Assembly (NCBI GenBank): GCA_015060905.1
Contig: SUXQ01000019.1
Coordinates: 1-42,065 of the forward strand
Reading direction: 5' to 3'
DNA length: 42,065 nucleotides
Source: Bacteroidales bacterium
GTDB taxonomy: Bacteria > Bacteroidota > Bacteroidia > Bacteroidales > Bacteroidaceae
A program made the translations under genes and the position numbers. This document shows positions 27,698-35,572 of the stretch, one piece after another; position 1 is the stretch's first letter, and each line of letters starts with the position of its first letter. Below the pieces are notes generated by a model. It made no database searches. It was not told the origin of the DNA and worked only from the letters and a program-made list of their open reading frames with translations.

Positions 27698-29079
27698 TGG
27701 AACTGAAAAACATAGAATCGATATATTTCCTCGGTGCCGGTGGCATCGGAATGAGTGCGCTTGTGCGTTACTTTCTTGCCGAAGGTAAAAAAGTTGCCGG
27801 TTACGACAGGACAGCCTGTGCGCTCACCGATAAGCTGATAGAAGAGGGCGCGGATATTCATTTTGAGGAAAATCCCGAGCTTATTCCCGCAGAGTTCCGC
27901 GACAAAGAAAAGACTCTTGTAATTTACACTCCTGCAATACCGCAAGAGCATCAAGAGTGGGAATATTTCCGCACAAGGGGCTTTGAAATTAAAAAACGCG
28001 CCGAAGTACTCGGGCTCATCACCCGCGACAAACGCGGATTGTGCATAGCCGGTACGCACGGAAAAACCTCAACCTCGACAATGACTGCTCATCTGCTGCA
28101 TCAGTCTGATACAGACTGCGCGGCGTTCTTGGGCGGAATTTCAAAGAATTACCACAGCAATCTTATACTCAGCGACAAGAGCGACCTTGTGGTAATAGAG
28201 GCCGACGAGTATGACCGTTCGTTTCTGCAACTGACACCTTATATAGCGGTAATAACAGCAACCGACCCCGACCATCTTGATATTTACGGAACAAAGGAAA
28301 ATTACCTCGAGGGGTTTGCGCAGTTTACCGAGCGCATACGTCCCGACGGATATATGATAGTGCACGAGGGGCTCGAACTTGTGCCTCGTCCGGCAGAAGG
28401 CGTTAAATGTTACACGTATGGTCGCGACAAAGGCGATTTTCGTGCCGATAATATACGCATAGGCGGCGGACGCATCCTTTTCGACTATATTTCGCCACTC
28501 GGCAATATAAAAGATGTTGAGCCGGGGGTACCCGTCAGCATAAACATCGACAATGGAATTGCGGCTATGGCTGTGGCGCAACTGAGTGGTGCAACAAACA
28601 AAGAGATTAAAGAGGCAATGGCTAACTTTGCCGGCGTCGAGCGACGTTTCGACTTTAAATTGAAAGATGATAATATAGTGCTTCTCAGCGATTATGCTCA
28701 CCATCCTGACGAAATAAAAGCCTGTGCAAAGTCCATGAAAGAACTATACAACGACCGAAAAATAACGGCAATGTTTCAGCCTCATCTTTTCAGTCGCACA
28801 AAAGACTTCTACCGCGAATTTGCCGAAAGCCTGTCGCTTTTCGACGAAGTGATACTTTTGGACATTTACCCTGCACGCGAACAGCCTATTCCCGGGGTTA
28901 CGAGCAAGCTTATATACGACCTTATAGACGAGAAGGTAGAAAAAAGCCTTTGTTTGCGTGTTGACGCAGTAAAGCTCGTCGCCGACAGAAAAGACGAATT
29001 TGAAGTGCTCATCTGTCTGGGTGCAGGCGACCTTGAGAGTGATGTTCCACGCATAACCGAGATTTTGAAAAAATGCTGA
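27694..29079 (+). CDS. murC: UDP-N-acetylmuramate:L-alanine ligase
   Basis: This 461-residue Mur ligase adds the first stem-peptide residue. It has FLGAGGIGMSALVRYF at the N-terminus, the P-loop AGTHGKTST (119-127), EADEYDRSFLQL, DPDHLDIYG and DYAHHPDEIKA. ATG at 27694 (overlapping murG) or the adjacent 27697 can be the start. The gene order murG-murC-ftsQ is the usual one. No ddl lies between murC and ftsQ, unlike in E. coli. Confidence 0.95.
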   Translation: MMELKNIESIYFLGAGGIGMSALVRYFLAEGKKVAGYDRTACALTDKLIEEGADIHFEENPELIPAEFRDKEKTLVIYTPAIPQEHQEWEYFRTRGFEIKKRAEVLGLITRDKRGLCIAGTHGKTSTSTMTAHLLHQSDTDCAAFLGGISKNYHSNLILSDKSDLVVIEADEYDRSFLQLTPYIAVITATDPDHLDIYGTKENYLEGFAQFTERIRPDGYMIVHEGLELVPRPAEGVKCYTYGRDKGDFRADNIRIGGGRILFDYISPLGNIKDVEPGVPVSINIDNGIAAMAVAQLSGATNKEIKEAMANFAGVERRFDFKLKDDNIVLLSDYAHHPDEIKACAKSMKELYNDRKITAMFQPHLFSRTKDFYREFAESLSLFDEVILLDIYPAREQPIPGVTSKLIYDLIDEKVEKSLCLRVDAVKLVADRKDEFEVLICLGAGDLESDVPRITEILKKC

Positions 29080-29804
29080 AAAAGATAGTCATAATATTTG
29101 CAGCCATCCTCGCAACAGCATATTTGGTTTTTGTGCTGTTCTTTCTGGACATAATGCCCGCCGAGACTAAGTGTCGCGGCGTGGAAATTGTCATAAGCGA
29201 TAATGACATGCAAGCATTGAACATTGAGAGTATAGAGAGGCAACTTAAACAAAAAGGGCTCGACCCCAAAGGCAAGGAAATGGAAAAAGTTTCCACAGAA
29301 AAGATAGAAAAAATGTTGCTCGAGTCATCTATCGTAAAAGATTGTCAATGTTACAAGACTCATAAAAACCTTATAGGCATACGCATAAGCTGCAAACGCC
29401 CCATAATACATGTGTATGACCAAGCGGGTGGCGAATACTATCTTGACAGTGACGGGGCAGTCATCCGAAGCGTACAAAATGCAATATATCTGCCGGTCGC
29501 AAGCGGGGATATTAGGGACGAAGAGACACAAAAAAGTTTGGTGAATATTGCATTGTTTCTGCAAGAAAATCGTTTCTGGCGCGAACAAGTGGAGCAGATA
29601 CACGTAACCCCCAAACAAGAGATAATACTTGTACCACGCATCGGCAATCATCTTGTAGAGCTGGGCAAGGCCGATAATCTTGAAAAAAAACTCTCCAAAC
29701 TGAAAGAGTTTTACACCGAGGGACTTAATAAAGTAGGATGGAACAAATACAATAGAATAAATATAGAATTTGACAAACAGGTCATCTGTACAAAAAAAGA
29801 TTAA
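29073..29804 (+). CDS. ftsQ: Cell division protein FtsQ
   Basis: This 243-residue bitopic protein has a transmembrane helix at about 5-25 and a periplasmic part. It begins with a POTRA-like region (EIVISDNDMQALNIESIERQ), then beta-rich sequence (YYLDSDGAVIRSV and later RINIEFDKQVICT). FtsQ connects FtsL/FtsB and FtsWI to the divisome. The start overlaps the murC stop by 7 bases. Conservation is low in Bacteroidetes, but position, topology and length fit. Confidence 0.88.
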   Translation: MLKKIVIIFAAILATAYLVFVLFFLDIMPAETKCRGVEIVISDNDMQALNIESIERQLKQKGLDPKGKEMEKVSTEKIEKMLLESSIVKDCQCYKTHKNLIGIRISCKRPIIHVYDQAGGEYYLDSDGAVIRSVQNAIYLPVASGDIRDEETQKSLVNIALFLQENRFWREQVEQIHVTPKQEIILVPRIGNHLVELGKADNLEKKLSKLKEFYTEGLNKVGWNKYNRINIEFDKQVICTKKD

Positions 29805-29824
29805 TCAATAAAAGTTTCTACAAT

Positions 29825-31228
29825 ATGGGAACAAAAAATTATATAGTAGCATTGGAATTAGGCTCGTCAAAAGTTTCCGGCGCAGTGGCAGTGGAGAATT
29901 ATGACGGCATAAACGTAATAGCATACACAAGCGAGCCGGTAAACGGATTCATCGCAAAAGGTGTTGTACGCAATATTGACGAAACAAGCAAATGCCTGAC
30001 AAGCATAATAAACAAATTAGAGACACAGCTTGATGGAGTAACCATTCAGAAGGCATACGTCGCGCTTGCCGGATTGTCCATACAATCGATAAAGTCTACA
30101 GTTAAACGCGAGTTTCCCGAATATACGAAAATTACACAAGAAATAATAGATGAAATGGGGCTCGAAAATGACAGTGTCTTTTGCGTGCCCGAAGGCTATC
30201 AAAGGGTACAGGTCGTTACTCAAGAGTATAAGATGAATGGTAATACGACCCTTAAGCCTATAGGTATGAGCGTCAAAAATATAGAGTGCGATTATATAAA
30301 CATTATTATAAAAGAGCAGTTCATGAAACAGTTGGAAGAGAGTTTCCAGCTTGCGAAGATTGAAATTGCCGACAGTTTCACAGCTGCACGCATAAATGCC
30401 GAACAACTGCTCAATAATGATGAAAAACGCGACGGAAGCGCGCTTGTGGACATTGGAGCCGAAACAACGACTATTGCCATATGCGCGAACAACCTGCTAA
30501 GGAAACTGTGTGTACTCCCTCTCGGTGGTGCAAATATTACCCGCGACCTTCAGGCCGAGCATGTTTCGCAATCTGACGCCGAAACATTAAAAATACACGC
30601 CGGTTACAAAGCCGAACGTTTCGGCGAAAGTACCATCAGTAGCGAACTGCGCGACAATATAATAGGCGCACGCATGATGGAAATTTTGCAAAATGTTCAT
30701 CAGCAAATTAAACGTTCGGGTGAAAATCCTTCTAATGCCGTAATTACCGGAGGCGCCGCAAAACTCAAAAATATAGAGCCTTTGTTAAACGAAAATCTTC
30801 CGGGGCTTAAAATACGCATAGCAACAGAGCCTTTTATAGAATTTACAACCAGCAATACTCTTAAAGTAAGACGCGAAGAGATAAGCGCAACCCTTTTGGG
30901 GCTTCTGAAGGCCGGTAAGGAAAATTGCTGCCTCGAGCCTAAAATACAGGCTGTTCAACAAGTTATCTTCAAAGACGAAGAAGCGACCACCGACACAAAG
31001 AACGATGTTCCGCAACAGCTGAAAGATAAAAAAGAAACTTTAAAAGAGACAGCTCAAACTAAAGAAAAAGAAGAGAAAAAAAGCGGAAAAACAAAAAAGA
31101 AACCCTCGCTTATCAGTATTTTTGACGGATGGACAGATTCGTTCAAAAAAACGGCAAAAGATTTTGTAGACAACGCTACCAAAGAAGAGGATGATTATAT
31201 AGCCGATGATGAGGATGATAAGAATTAG
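29825..31228 (+). CDS. ftsA: Cell division protein FtsA
   Basis: This 467-residue actin-like ATPase anchors FtsZ to the membrane. Landmarks: ALELGSSKVSGAVA at the N-terminus, SALVDIGAETTTIAI (second phosphate loop), GGANITRDLQ and ITGGAAKLKNI. After the core (ending near residue 385) comes a lysine/glutamate-rich linker. A probable amphipathic membrane-targeting helix follows (SIFDGWTDSFKKTAKDFV), and then an unusual acidic tail (EEDDYIADDEDDKN) extends past the helix, whereas in E. coli the helix is at the very end. Confidence 0.94.
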   Translation: MGTKNYIVALELGSSKVSGAVAVENYDGINVIAYTSEPVNGFIAKGVVRNIDETSKCLTSIINKLETQLDGVTIQKAYVALAGLSIQSIKSTVKREFPEYTKITQEIIDEMGLENDSVFCVPEGYQRVQVVTQEYKMNGNTTLKPIGMSVKNIECDYINIIIKEQFMKQLEESFQLAKIEIADSFTAARINAEQLLNNDEKRDGSALVDIGAETTTIAICANNLLRKLCVLPLGGANITRDLQAEHVSQSDAETLKIHAGYKAERFGESTISSELRDNIIGARMMEILQNVHQQIKRSGENPSNAVITGGAAKLKNIEPLLNENLPGLKIRIATEPFIEFTTSNTLKVRREEISATLLGLLKAGKENCCLEPKIQAVQQVIFKDEEATTDTKNDVPQQLKDKKETLKETAQTKEKEEKKSGKTKKKPSLISIFDGWTDSFKKTAKDFVDNATKEEDDYIADDEDDKN

Positions 31229-31253
31229 TAACAGTTACTAAACAGCAACAACC

Positions 31254-32582
31254 ATGAATGCAGAAGATACATTAAAATTCGATATTCCCACTGACGCTCC
31301 ACGAATAATAAAAGTCATCGGAGTAGGCGGTGGCGGTGGAAACGCCGTGCAAAATATGTATAGAGAGGGCATACACAATGTCTCTTTCGTAATTTGTAAC
31401 ACCGACTCTCAAGCATTGGCAAACTCGCAAATACCCACAAAGGTACAGTTAGGCGAGACGGTAACCGAGGGGCTGGGAGCAGGTAACGACCCCGAGGTTG
31501 GCCGACAGGCAGCCGAAGAGAGTCGCGAAGATATAAAAGCCCTCTTCAACGATGGCACAAAAATGGTGTTTATCACCGCAGGAATGGGCGGTGGTACGGG
31601 TACGGGTGCAGCACCCATAGTAGCCGAAATTGCCAAAAGCCTGAATATTCTGACGATAGGCATCATCACTATTCCCTTTCGCTTCGAAATGGGCAACAAG
31701 ATACATCAGGCACTGAAGGGAGTGACAGAAATTGCCAAACATGTTGATGCGCTTCTGGTCATCAACAACCAGCGTTTGCTTGACATTTACCCCGAACTTG
31801 ACCTTGACGAAGGATTGCGCAAAGTGGACGAGGTTCTTACCACTGCCACCAAGAGTATCGCCGAAATAATAACGGCGCGCGGTACAATCAACCTCGACTT
31901 CCGCGACGTCAGCAAAGTGTTGAAGAACGGAGGTGTGGCGATAATGAGCTACGGCATCGAGAAGGGTGAGCAACGCCTTGCGCTTGCGTTCGAGAAGGCT
32001 CTGCACTCGCCACTGCTGAACAACAACGATATTTATAAATCCAAAAAGATACTTTTCAACATATACTACAATCCCAACTATCCGTTGAAGATAGGGGAAA
32101 TAGAGGAAGTAAACACTTTTATGGCACAGTTTACCGAAGAGGAAATAGAGGTTATCTGGGGAATCAGCAAGGATTACAGCCTCGAAGAGAAAGCCGTAAA
32201 AGTGACAGTGCTCGCCACGGGATTCGGCATGCAGAATATTCCGGAAATGAAGCCTCTGCTTAACGAGCAAGAAAAGGAACGTGAACTTCAAGAGCAGAAA
32301 ATTCAGTCGATGAAAGATGTATTTTATAAAGAGGACTTTAAGATATATATCTTCGATGATGATGAACTTGACAACGAAACGCTCATTGCGGCGGTAGAAA
32401 GTTCGCCCACTCACAAACGTATGGCGAAAGACCTGCAGCAGATAAAAAGTATCTCTTCAGCAACAAAAAAGAACATCGAGCCGGAAACTGTTGTTGAACA
32501 GTGTGAAACTGCTCCGAATCAGGAAAATATTAACGAAGAAGGTGCGCCGGCAACAGACAATAATGTAGAAATCAGCTATTAA
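31254..32582 (+). CDS. ftsZ: Cell division GTPase FtsZ
   Basis: This 442-residue tubulin-like GTPase forms the Z ring. The GTP-binding loop GVGGGGGNAVQNM (23-35), the tubulin signature GGGTGTG (112-118) and the T7 loop NLDFRD (213-218) are intact, so it should polymerise. After the globular part (ends near 325) comes a charged helix-like linker, a conserved-looking patch (FKIYIFDDDELDNETL) and an acidic tail ending NNVEISY. The classic C-terminal peptide of proteobacterial FtsZ (D-I-P-x-F-L-R type) is not recognisable. Confidence 0.95.
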   Translation: MNAEDTLKFDIPTDAPRIIKVIGVGGGGGNAVQNMYREGIHNVSFVICNTDSQALANSQIPTKVQLGETVTEGLGAGNDPEVGRQAAEESREDIKALFNDGTKMVFITAGMGGGTGTGAAPIVAEIAKSLNILTIGIITIPFRFEMGNKIHQALKGVTEIAKHVDALLVINNQRLLDIYPELDLDEGLRKVDEVLTTATKSIAEIITARGTINLDFRDVSKVLKNGGVAIMSYGIEKGEQRLALAFEKALHSPLLNNNDIYKSKKILFNIYYNPNYPLKIGEIEEVNTFMAQFTEEEIEVIWGISKDYSLEEKAVKVTVLATGFGMQNIPEMKPLLNEQEKERELQEQKIQSMKDVFYKEDFKIYIFDDDELDNETLIAAVESSPTHKRMAKDLQQIKSISSATKKNIEPETVVEQCETAPNQENINEEGAPATDNNVEISY

Positions 32583-32590
32583 ATACTATT

Positions 32591-33040
32591 ATGGATATAT
32601 TTGACATTATAAGCAACGACCTCAAAGAGGCGATGAAGGCAAAGGACAAAGTAGCGCTCGACACGTTGCGCAACATTAAAAAGGCTCTGATAGAGGCAAA
32701 AACCGCTCCCGGAGCAGGCGACACGGTAGACGATGCTACGGCAACCAAAATAATAAGCAAACTTGCCAAGCAGGGGCGCGAGTCGGCCGAACTTTATGCT
32801 GCTCAGAATCGCCCCGAACTTGCGGCCGAAGAATTGGCACAGGTAGCAGTGCTCGAAAAATATCTTCCCAAGCAGATGAGTGACGAAGAACTTACCGAGG
32901 CTCTGAAAAATATAATTGCCGAGGTTGGCGCATCTTCGCCTCAGGAAATGGGTAAGGTGATGGGTGTTGCCACAAAGAAACTCGCAGGAATGGCCGATGG
33001 AAAAGCAATTTCGGCAAAAGTGAAAGAATTGCTTGCGTAA
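32591..33040 (+). CDS. GatB/YqeY domain protein
   Basis: This 149-residue protein of the YqeY family is similar to the tRNA-binding tail of the GatB amidotransferase subunit. It has the usual layout: a helical N-terminal half (DIISNDLKEAMKAKDKVALDTLRNIKKALIEA) and a C-terminal KPQMG-like stretch (SPQEMGKVMGVATKKLAG). Its molecular role is uncertain; a part in tRNA-dependent amidation has been proposed. It lies 8 bases after ftsZ and is the last gene of the plus-strand cluster, just ahead of a terminator. Confidence 0.9.
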   Translation: MDIFDIISNDLKEAMKAKDKVALDTLRNIKKALIEAKTAPGAGDTVDDATATKIISKLAKQGRESAELYAAQNRPELAAEELAQVAVLEKYLPKQMSDEELTEALKNIIAEVGASSPQEMGKVMGVATKKLAGMADGKAISAKVKELLA

Positions 33041-33091
33041 AAAATATGGTAATGATGCCAAAAATGGCGCTTTTTTCAATAAAAAATTACG

Positions 33092-33124
33092 TGGTGAGAA
33101 GTTTTCGTTTCTCACCATTTTTTT
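33092..33124 (+). terminator. Intrinsic terminator closing the dcw cluster
   Basis: A 9-base stem (33092-33100 with 33109-33117) and 8-base loop are followed by seven T (33118-33124). It overlaps by two bases the stop codon of the convergent fasciclin gene (33123-33125). On the minus strand the same stem is followed by a more distant T-run, so it may serve both directions. Confidence 0.85.
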
Positions 33125-35123
33125 AGTGTCTATCCTCGGGCTTCGACGGGTCGCTGATAATTTTAAGCGGAACAAGCTCTATATAGTCAAAACTAAAATA
33201 TTTATCATCATGCAAGACTAATGGATTCAGTTCTTTAAAACGTATCCAATGCTCACCCTCGCTCAAATACATTCTGGTAATAATTTTGCGAAGAGTAGAT
33301 TTGTTTTCACGTGCAGGTATATAACCACTACCATCACTTTCACTAAAATAATAATTCCATGTATAATATGAGTCTGCTCCCTTCATCCATCCTAAGTTAC
33401 GCATATGCTTGTCATTTTCGAGACCGTTGTCAAAAGTATATGCATCATCTTTCCACCCGATATCAGGATGATCGTAATACGGTCGTGTGTCTATAACCGA
33501 ATAAGGCTTACCATCGATATATGTTTGTATAACAGAAAAATCTGACTGCCAAACTCTATGCTTCATCTCATTTACAGCTATACGTATTTCATACACTCTT
33601 GGCGGTACAGGTGGCAGACGAAAAGAGACATCGAACATTTCATAAACTTTTAACCGGTCGTGCATCATTGCATCAGATTGATGATTATACAAAAAATAAT
33701 CATTTGCATGTGTGTTGTTCTTTATGTTTTTGCAATAGTAATACGGCACATAACACCAATATTTACTGTGACGTATGTTGTTACACGATAATTCGGGCAA
33801 CAGTGTGGTAAAATCGAAGCGCAGACGTTCGTTAAGGATGTTACCCGACATTTCATTCTCGTCGTAAATGAGTATCTTATCTATCGGGTTTATTATTCCG
33901 TTAAAGGTGTTGGGATTAAAGGTTGCATATTCTTCCCTCATTCTGCGAAACTCCGTCGGGGGAATTATTCGTACGTTCAAATGGTCGAGCAATTCTATAT
34001 TGTACGGCAGTTCACGTTTGTTGTAGTTTATAAATACATCGGCTCCCTGAGTAGTACTCAAGGGCTTGGTAACTTTCATAAGTGGACCATACATTGTCTC
34101 GAAATAGTCGTAGCAGTCGTGGCCGGGAACCATAAATTCATCTATTGTGGACGTATGAATTCCTTCTCCTACTACCAAAGGAATAACTTTGTTGTATGGA
34201 AGCTCGCGTTCCACAAAATGGTAGGCGACAAATTTATAAAGGGCGTTTTTGGGGCTGCAGGGGTTGTCCCGATCCTCGGTGCCGTACCACTTTTCGGCAA
34301 GGGCTTTTAGGTCGTCGATAGTGTAAATGCCATTCTCGCGAAAAACCTCGTCGGTCTCTATAAAGCCTGTATATTTGTAAAATTTCTTTTGTGGAGTGCT
34401 TTTATAGGAACTATTTAACTCAATATCGAGGGGGATAAAGTCTTCATCCATATATAGTTGCAAATTGTCGCAAAAGCGGGTCTCTTCGAGGGCGGTGTTA
34501 AACAGATTGAAAAAATCATATTCGCCTATATGCTCGGGCAAGGTGTTGTTTGTCTCTTTAACGACTTTATCGACAACTTGAATTACGCCGTTCTCAACTT
34601 CATTGTCCCAGCCGATGATGGAGGCGCTGTTATTTATTTTTATTGAATAGCCTTTGGGGCTTGTCTCGAAGGTTATTCCCAGATAGCGGTTGTTGAAGTT
34701 CCAGCATGGCAGTGAGCCATCCTCGAAAGAGGGGGTTCTATAATTACCCTCAACCAAATGATTGCGAGCAATGACAGTTGCCATCGAGTCGCTGAGGTCC
34801 TCGAAATATGGCGATGTTATTCCCGTCCAAACGGGCTTTTCGCTGTTCTTTGTCGAGTGGTATATTGAATCTTGTTTGTAAATGTATTTTTCCACTCCAT
34901 CGTTGTCGGGAAGGAACAGTGTATATTGCCCGTATGTTGCGAGTAGCCCGAAGAGGTTGGCACGCTTCAGCAGGGTTATCATGTGCGAATATTTTTCGCT
35001 GCGGTGGAGCAAATAGTCGGCTACCGTCTCACCGGTGAAGGTGTAACGGTTGCTTTCGTCAATCTCCTCGCGACAGGAAGCGACGAATATAAGCATGAGC
35101 AATATTAATATTTTCCCTCTCAT
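33123..35123 (-). CDS. Fasciclin (FAS1) domain lipoprotein, copy A
   Basis: This 666-residue predicted lipoprotein has a signal peptide ending in FVASC with Cys17. The mature N-terminus REEIDES is acidic just after the Cys, as in Bacteroidetes surface-exported lipoproteins. Residues about 30-190 look like a FAS1 domain (TVADYLLHRSEKYSHMITLL, then YGQYTLFLPDNDGVEKY). A second, more divergent FAS1-like unit follows (about 200-440, with LDHLNVRIIPP). The C-terminal 190 residues look beta-rich and jelly-roll-like (YEIRIAVNEM, GEHWIRFKELNPL, FDYIELVPL). Such architectures occur near SusC/SusD systems in Bacteroidales, but none is here. It is roughly 93% identical to copy B at 35573-37591 after the signal peptide. 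Function unknown; adhesion or glycan/protein binding is a guess from the FAS1 fold. Confidence 0.82.
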   Translation of the reverse strand: MRGKILILLMLIFVASCREEIDESNRYTFTGETVADYLLHRSEKYSHMITLLKRANLFGLLATYGQYTLFLPDNDGVEKYIYKQDSIYHSTKNSEKPVWTGITSPYFEDLSDSMATVIARNHLVEGNYRTPSFEDGSLPCWNFNNRYLGITFETSPKGYSIKINNSASIIGWDNEVENGVIQVVDKVVKETNNTLPEHIGEYDFFNLFNTALEETRFCDNLQLYMDEDFIPLDIELNSSYKSTPQKKFYKYTGFIETDEVFRENGIYTIDDLKALAEKWYGTEDRDNPCSPKNALYKFVAYHFVERELPYNKVIPLVVGEGIHTSTIDEFMVPGHDCYDYFETMYGPLMKVTKPLSTTQGADVFINYNKRELPYNIELLDHLNVRIIPPTEFRRMREEYATFNPNTFNGIINPIDKILIYDENEMSGNILNERLRFDFTTLLPELSCNNIRHSKYWCYVPYYYCKNIKNNTHANDYFLYNHQSDAMMHDRLKVYEMFDVSFRLPPVPPRVYEIRIAVNEMKHRVWQSDFSVIQTYIDGKPYSVIDTRPYYDHPDIGWKDDAYTFDNGLENDKHMRNLGWMKGADSYYTWNYYFSESDGSGYIPARENKSTLRKIITRMYLSEGEHWIRFKELNPLVLHDDKYFSFDYIELVPLKIISDPSKPEDRH

Positions 35124-35143
35124 ATAAAATTATTTTGAATCTA

Positions 35144-35183
35144 CCCTGCTACAGAAAGCCGTTACGTACTTTCTGTAGCAGGG
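35144..35183 (-). other. Strong hairpin between peptide gene and copy A
   Basis: A perfect 15-base inverted repeat (35144-35158 with 35169-35183) has a 10-base loop. On the minus strand it lies between the peptide stop (35193) and the copy A start (35123). It is followed by TAGATTCAAAATAA rather than a T-tract, so it is more likely an RNA-processing or stability hairpin, or a leaky attenuator, than a full terminator. Confidence 0.75.
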
Positions 35184-35192
35184 GGGCAATCT

Positions 35193-35495
35193 TTAAATTT
35201 GACCTGGGAAAGCGTCTGAACATGTTTTTTTAAATTCTGCTTCTGCGGTAGGATCATCGTACTCATCAATATTGAAACAACCGAGAGTTGTTTCTGCGGC
35301 TCCAGATACAATATCACAATATTGACCATTTTTACATGGCAATTCGAATGAGGCTATGAGTGCACCGGTACTGTTATAACATACGGCACTGCATGTTTGT
35401 GAATATTCGGGCTCGATTCCTCCACGAATTTTCTTCATTTCACTGCTTGTGAGTTTAGTGGCATCTTTAAGCACCACAGGTTTGATCTGCTTCAT
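35193..35495 (-). CDS. Double-glycine-leader peptide precursor with six-cysteine acidic core
   Basis: This 100-residue protein begins with a 26-residue leader ending LTSSEMKKIRGG, matching the double-glycine leader style of Bacteroidales natural-product precursors (the L-x-x-x-E-M-K-x-I-x-G-G pattern). Cleavage after G26 would release a 74-residue core with Cys at 35, 39, 54, 60, 73 and 92, able to form three disulfides. The core has about 12 acidic and 3 basic residues, so it is strongly acidic, unlike typical cationic bacteriocins. Double-glycine leaders are normally cut by C39 peptidase ABC exporters; none is in the window. It is flanked by two near-identical fasciclin lipoproteins on the same strand. 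Signal, toxin or surface-structure roles are all open. Confidence 0.8.
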   Translation of the reverse strand: MKQIKPVVLKDATKLTSSEMKKIRGGIEPEYSQTCSAVCYNSTGALIASFELPCKNGQYCDIVSGAAETTLGCFNIDEYDDPTAEAEFKKTCSDAFPGQI

Positions 35496-35572
35496 AATTT
35501 TTGAGTTTTTAATGGGTTAAACTATAATGTATGCAACCCACACGGTTACATATTTCAATTATATTACTTTTT

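Noticed and set aside
31449..32414. 321-codon minus-strand frame opposite ftsZ
   Set aside because: It is a shadow of the strongly conserved ftsZ coding sequence, with no start context or family resemblance.
33118..33200. IS element or transposase explaining the fasciclin duplication
   Set aside because: No transposase frame, no terminal repeats at the duplicated units and no direct repeats beyond the gene ends were found.
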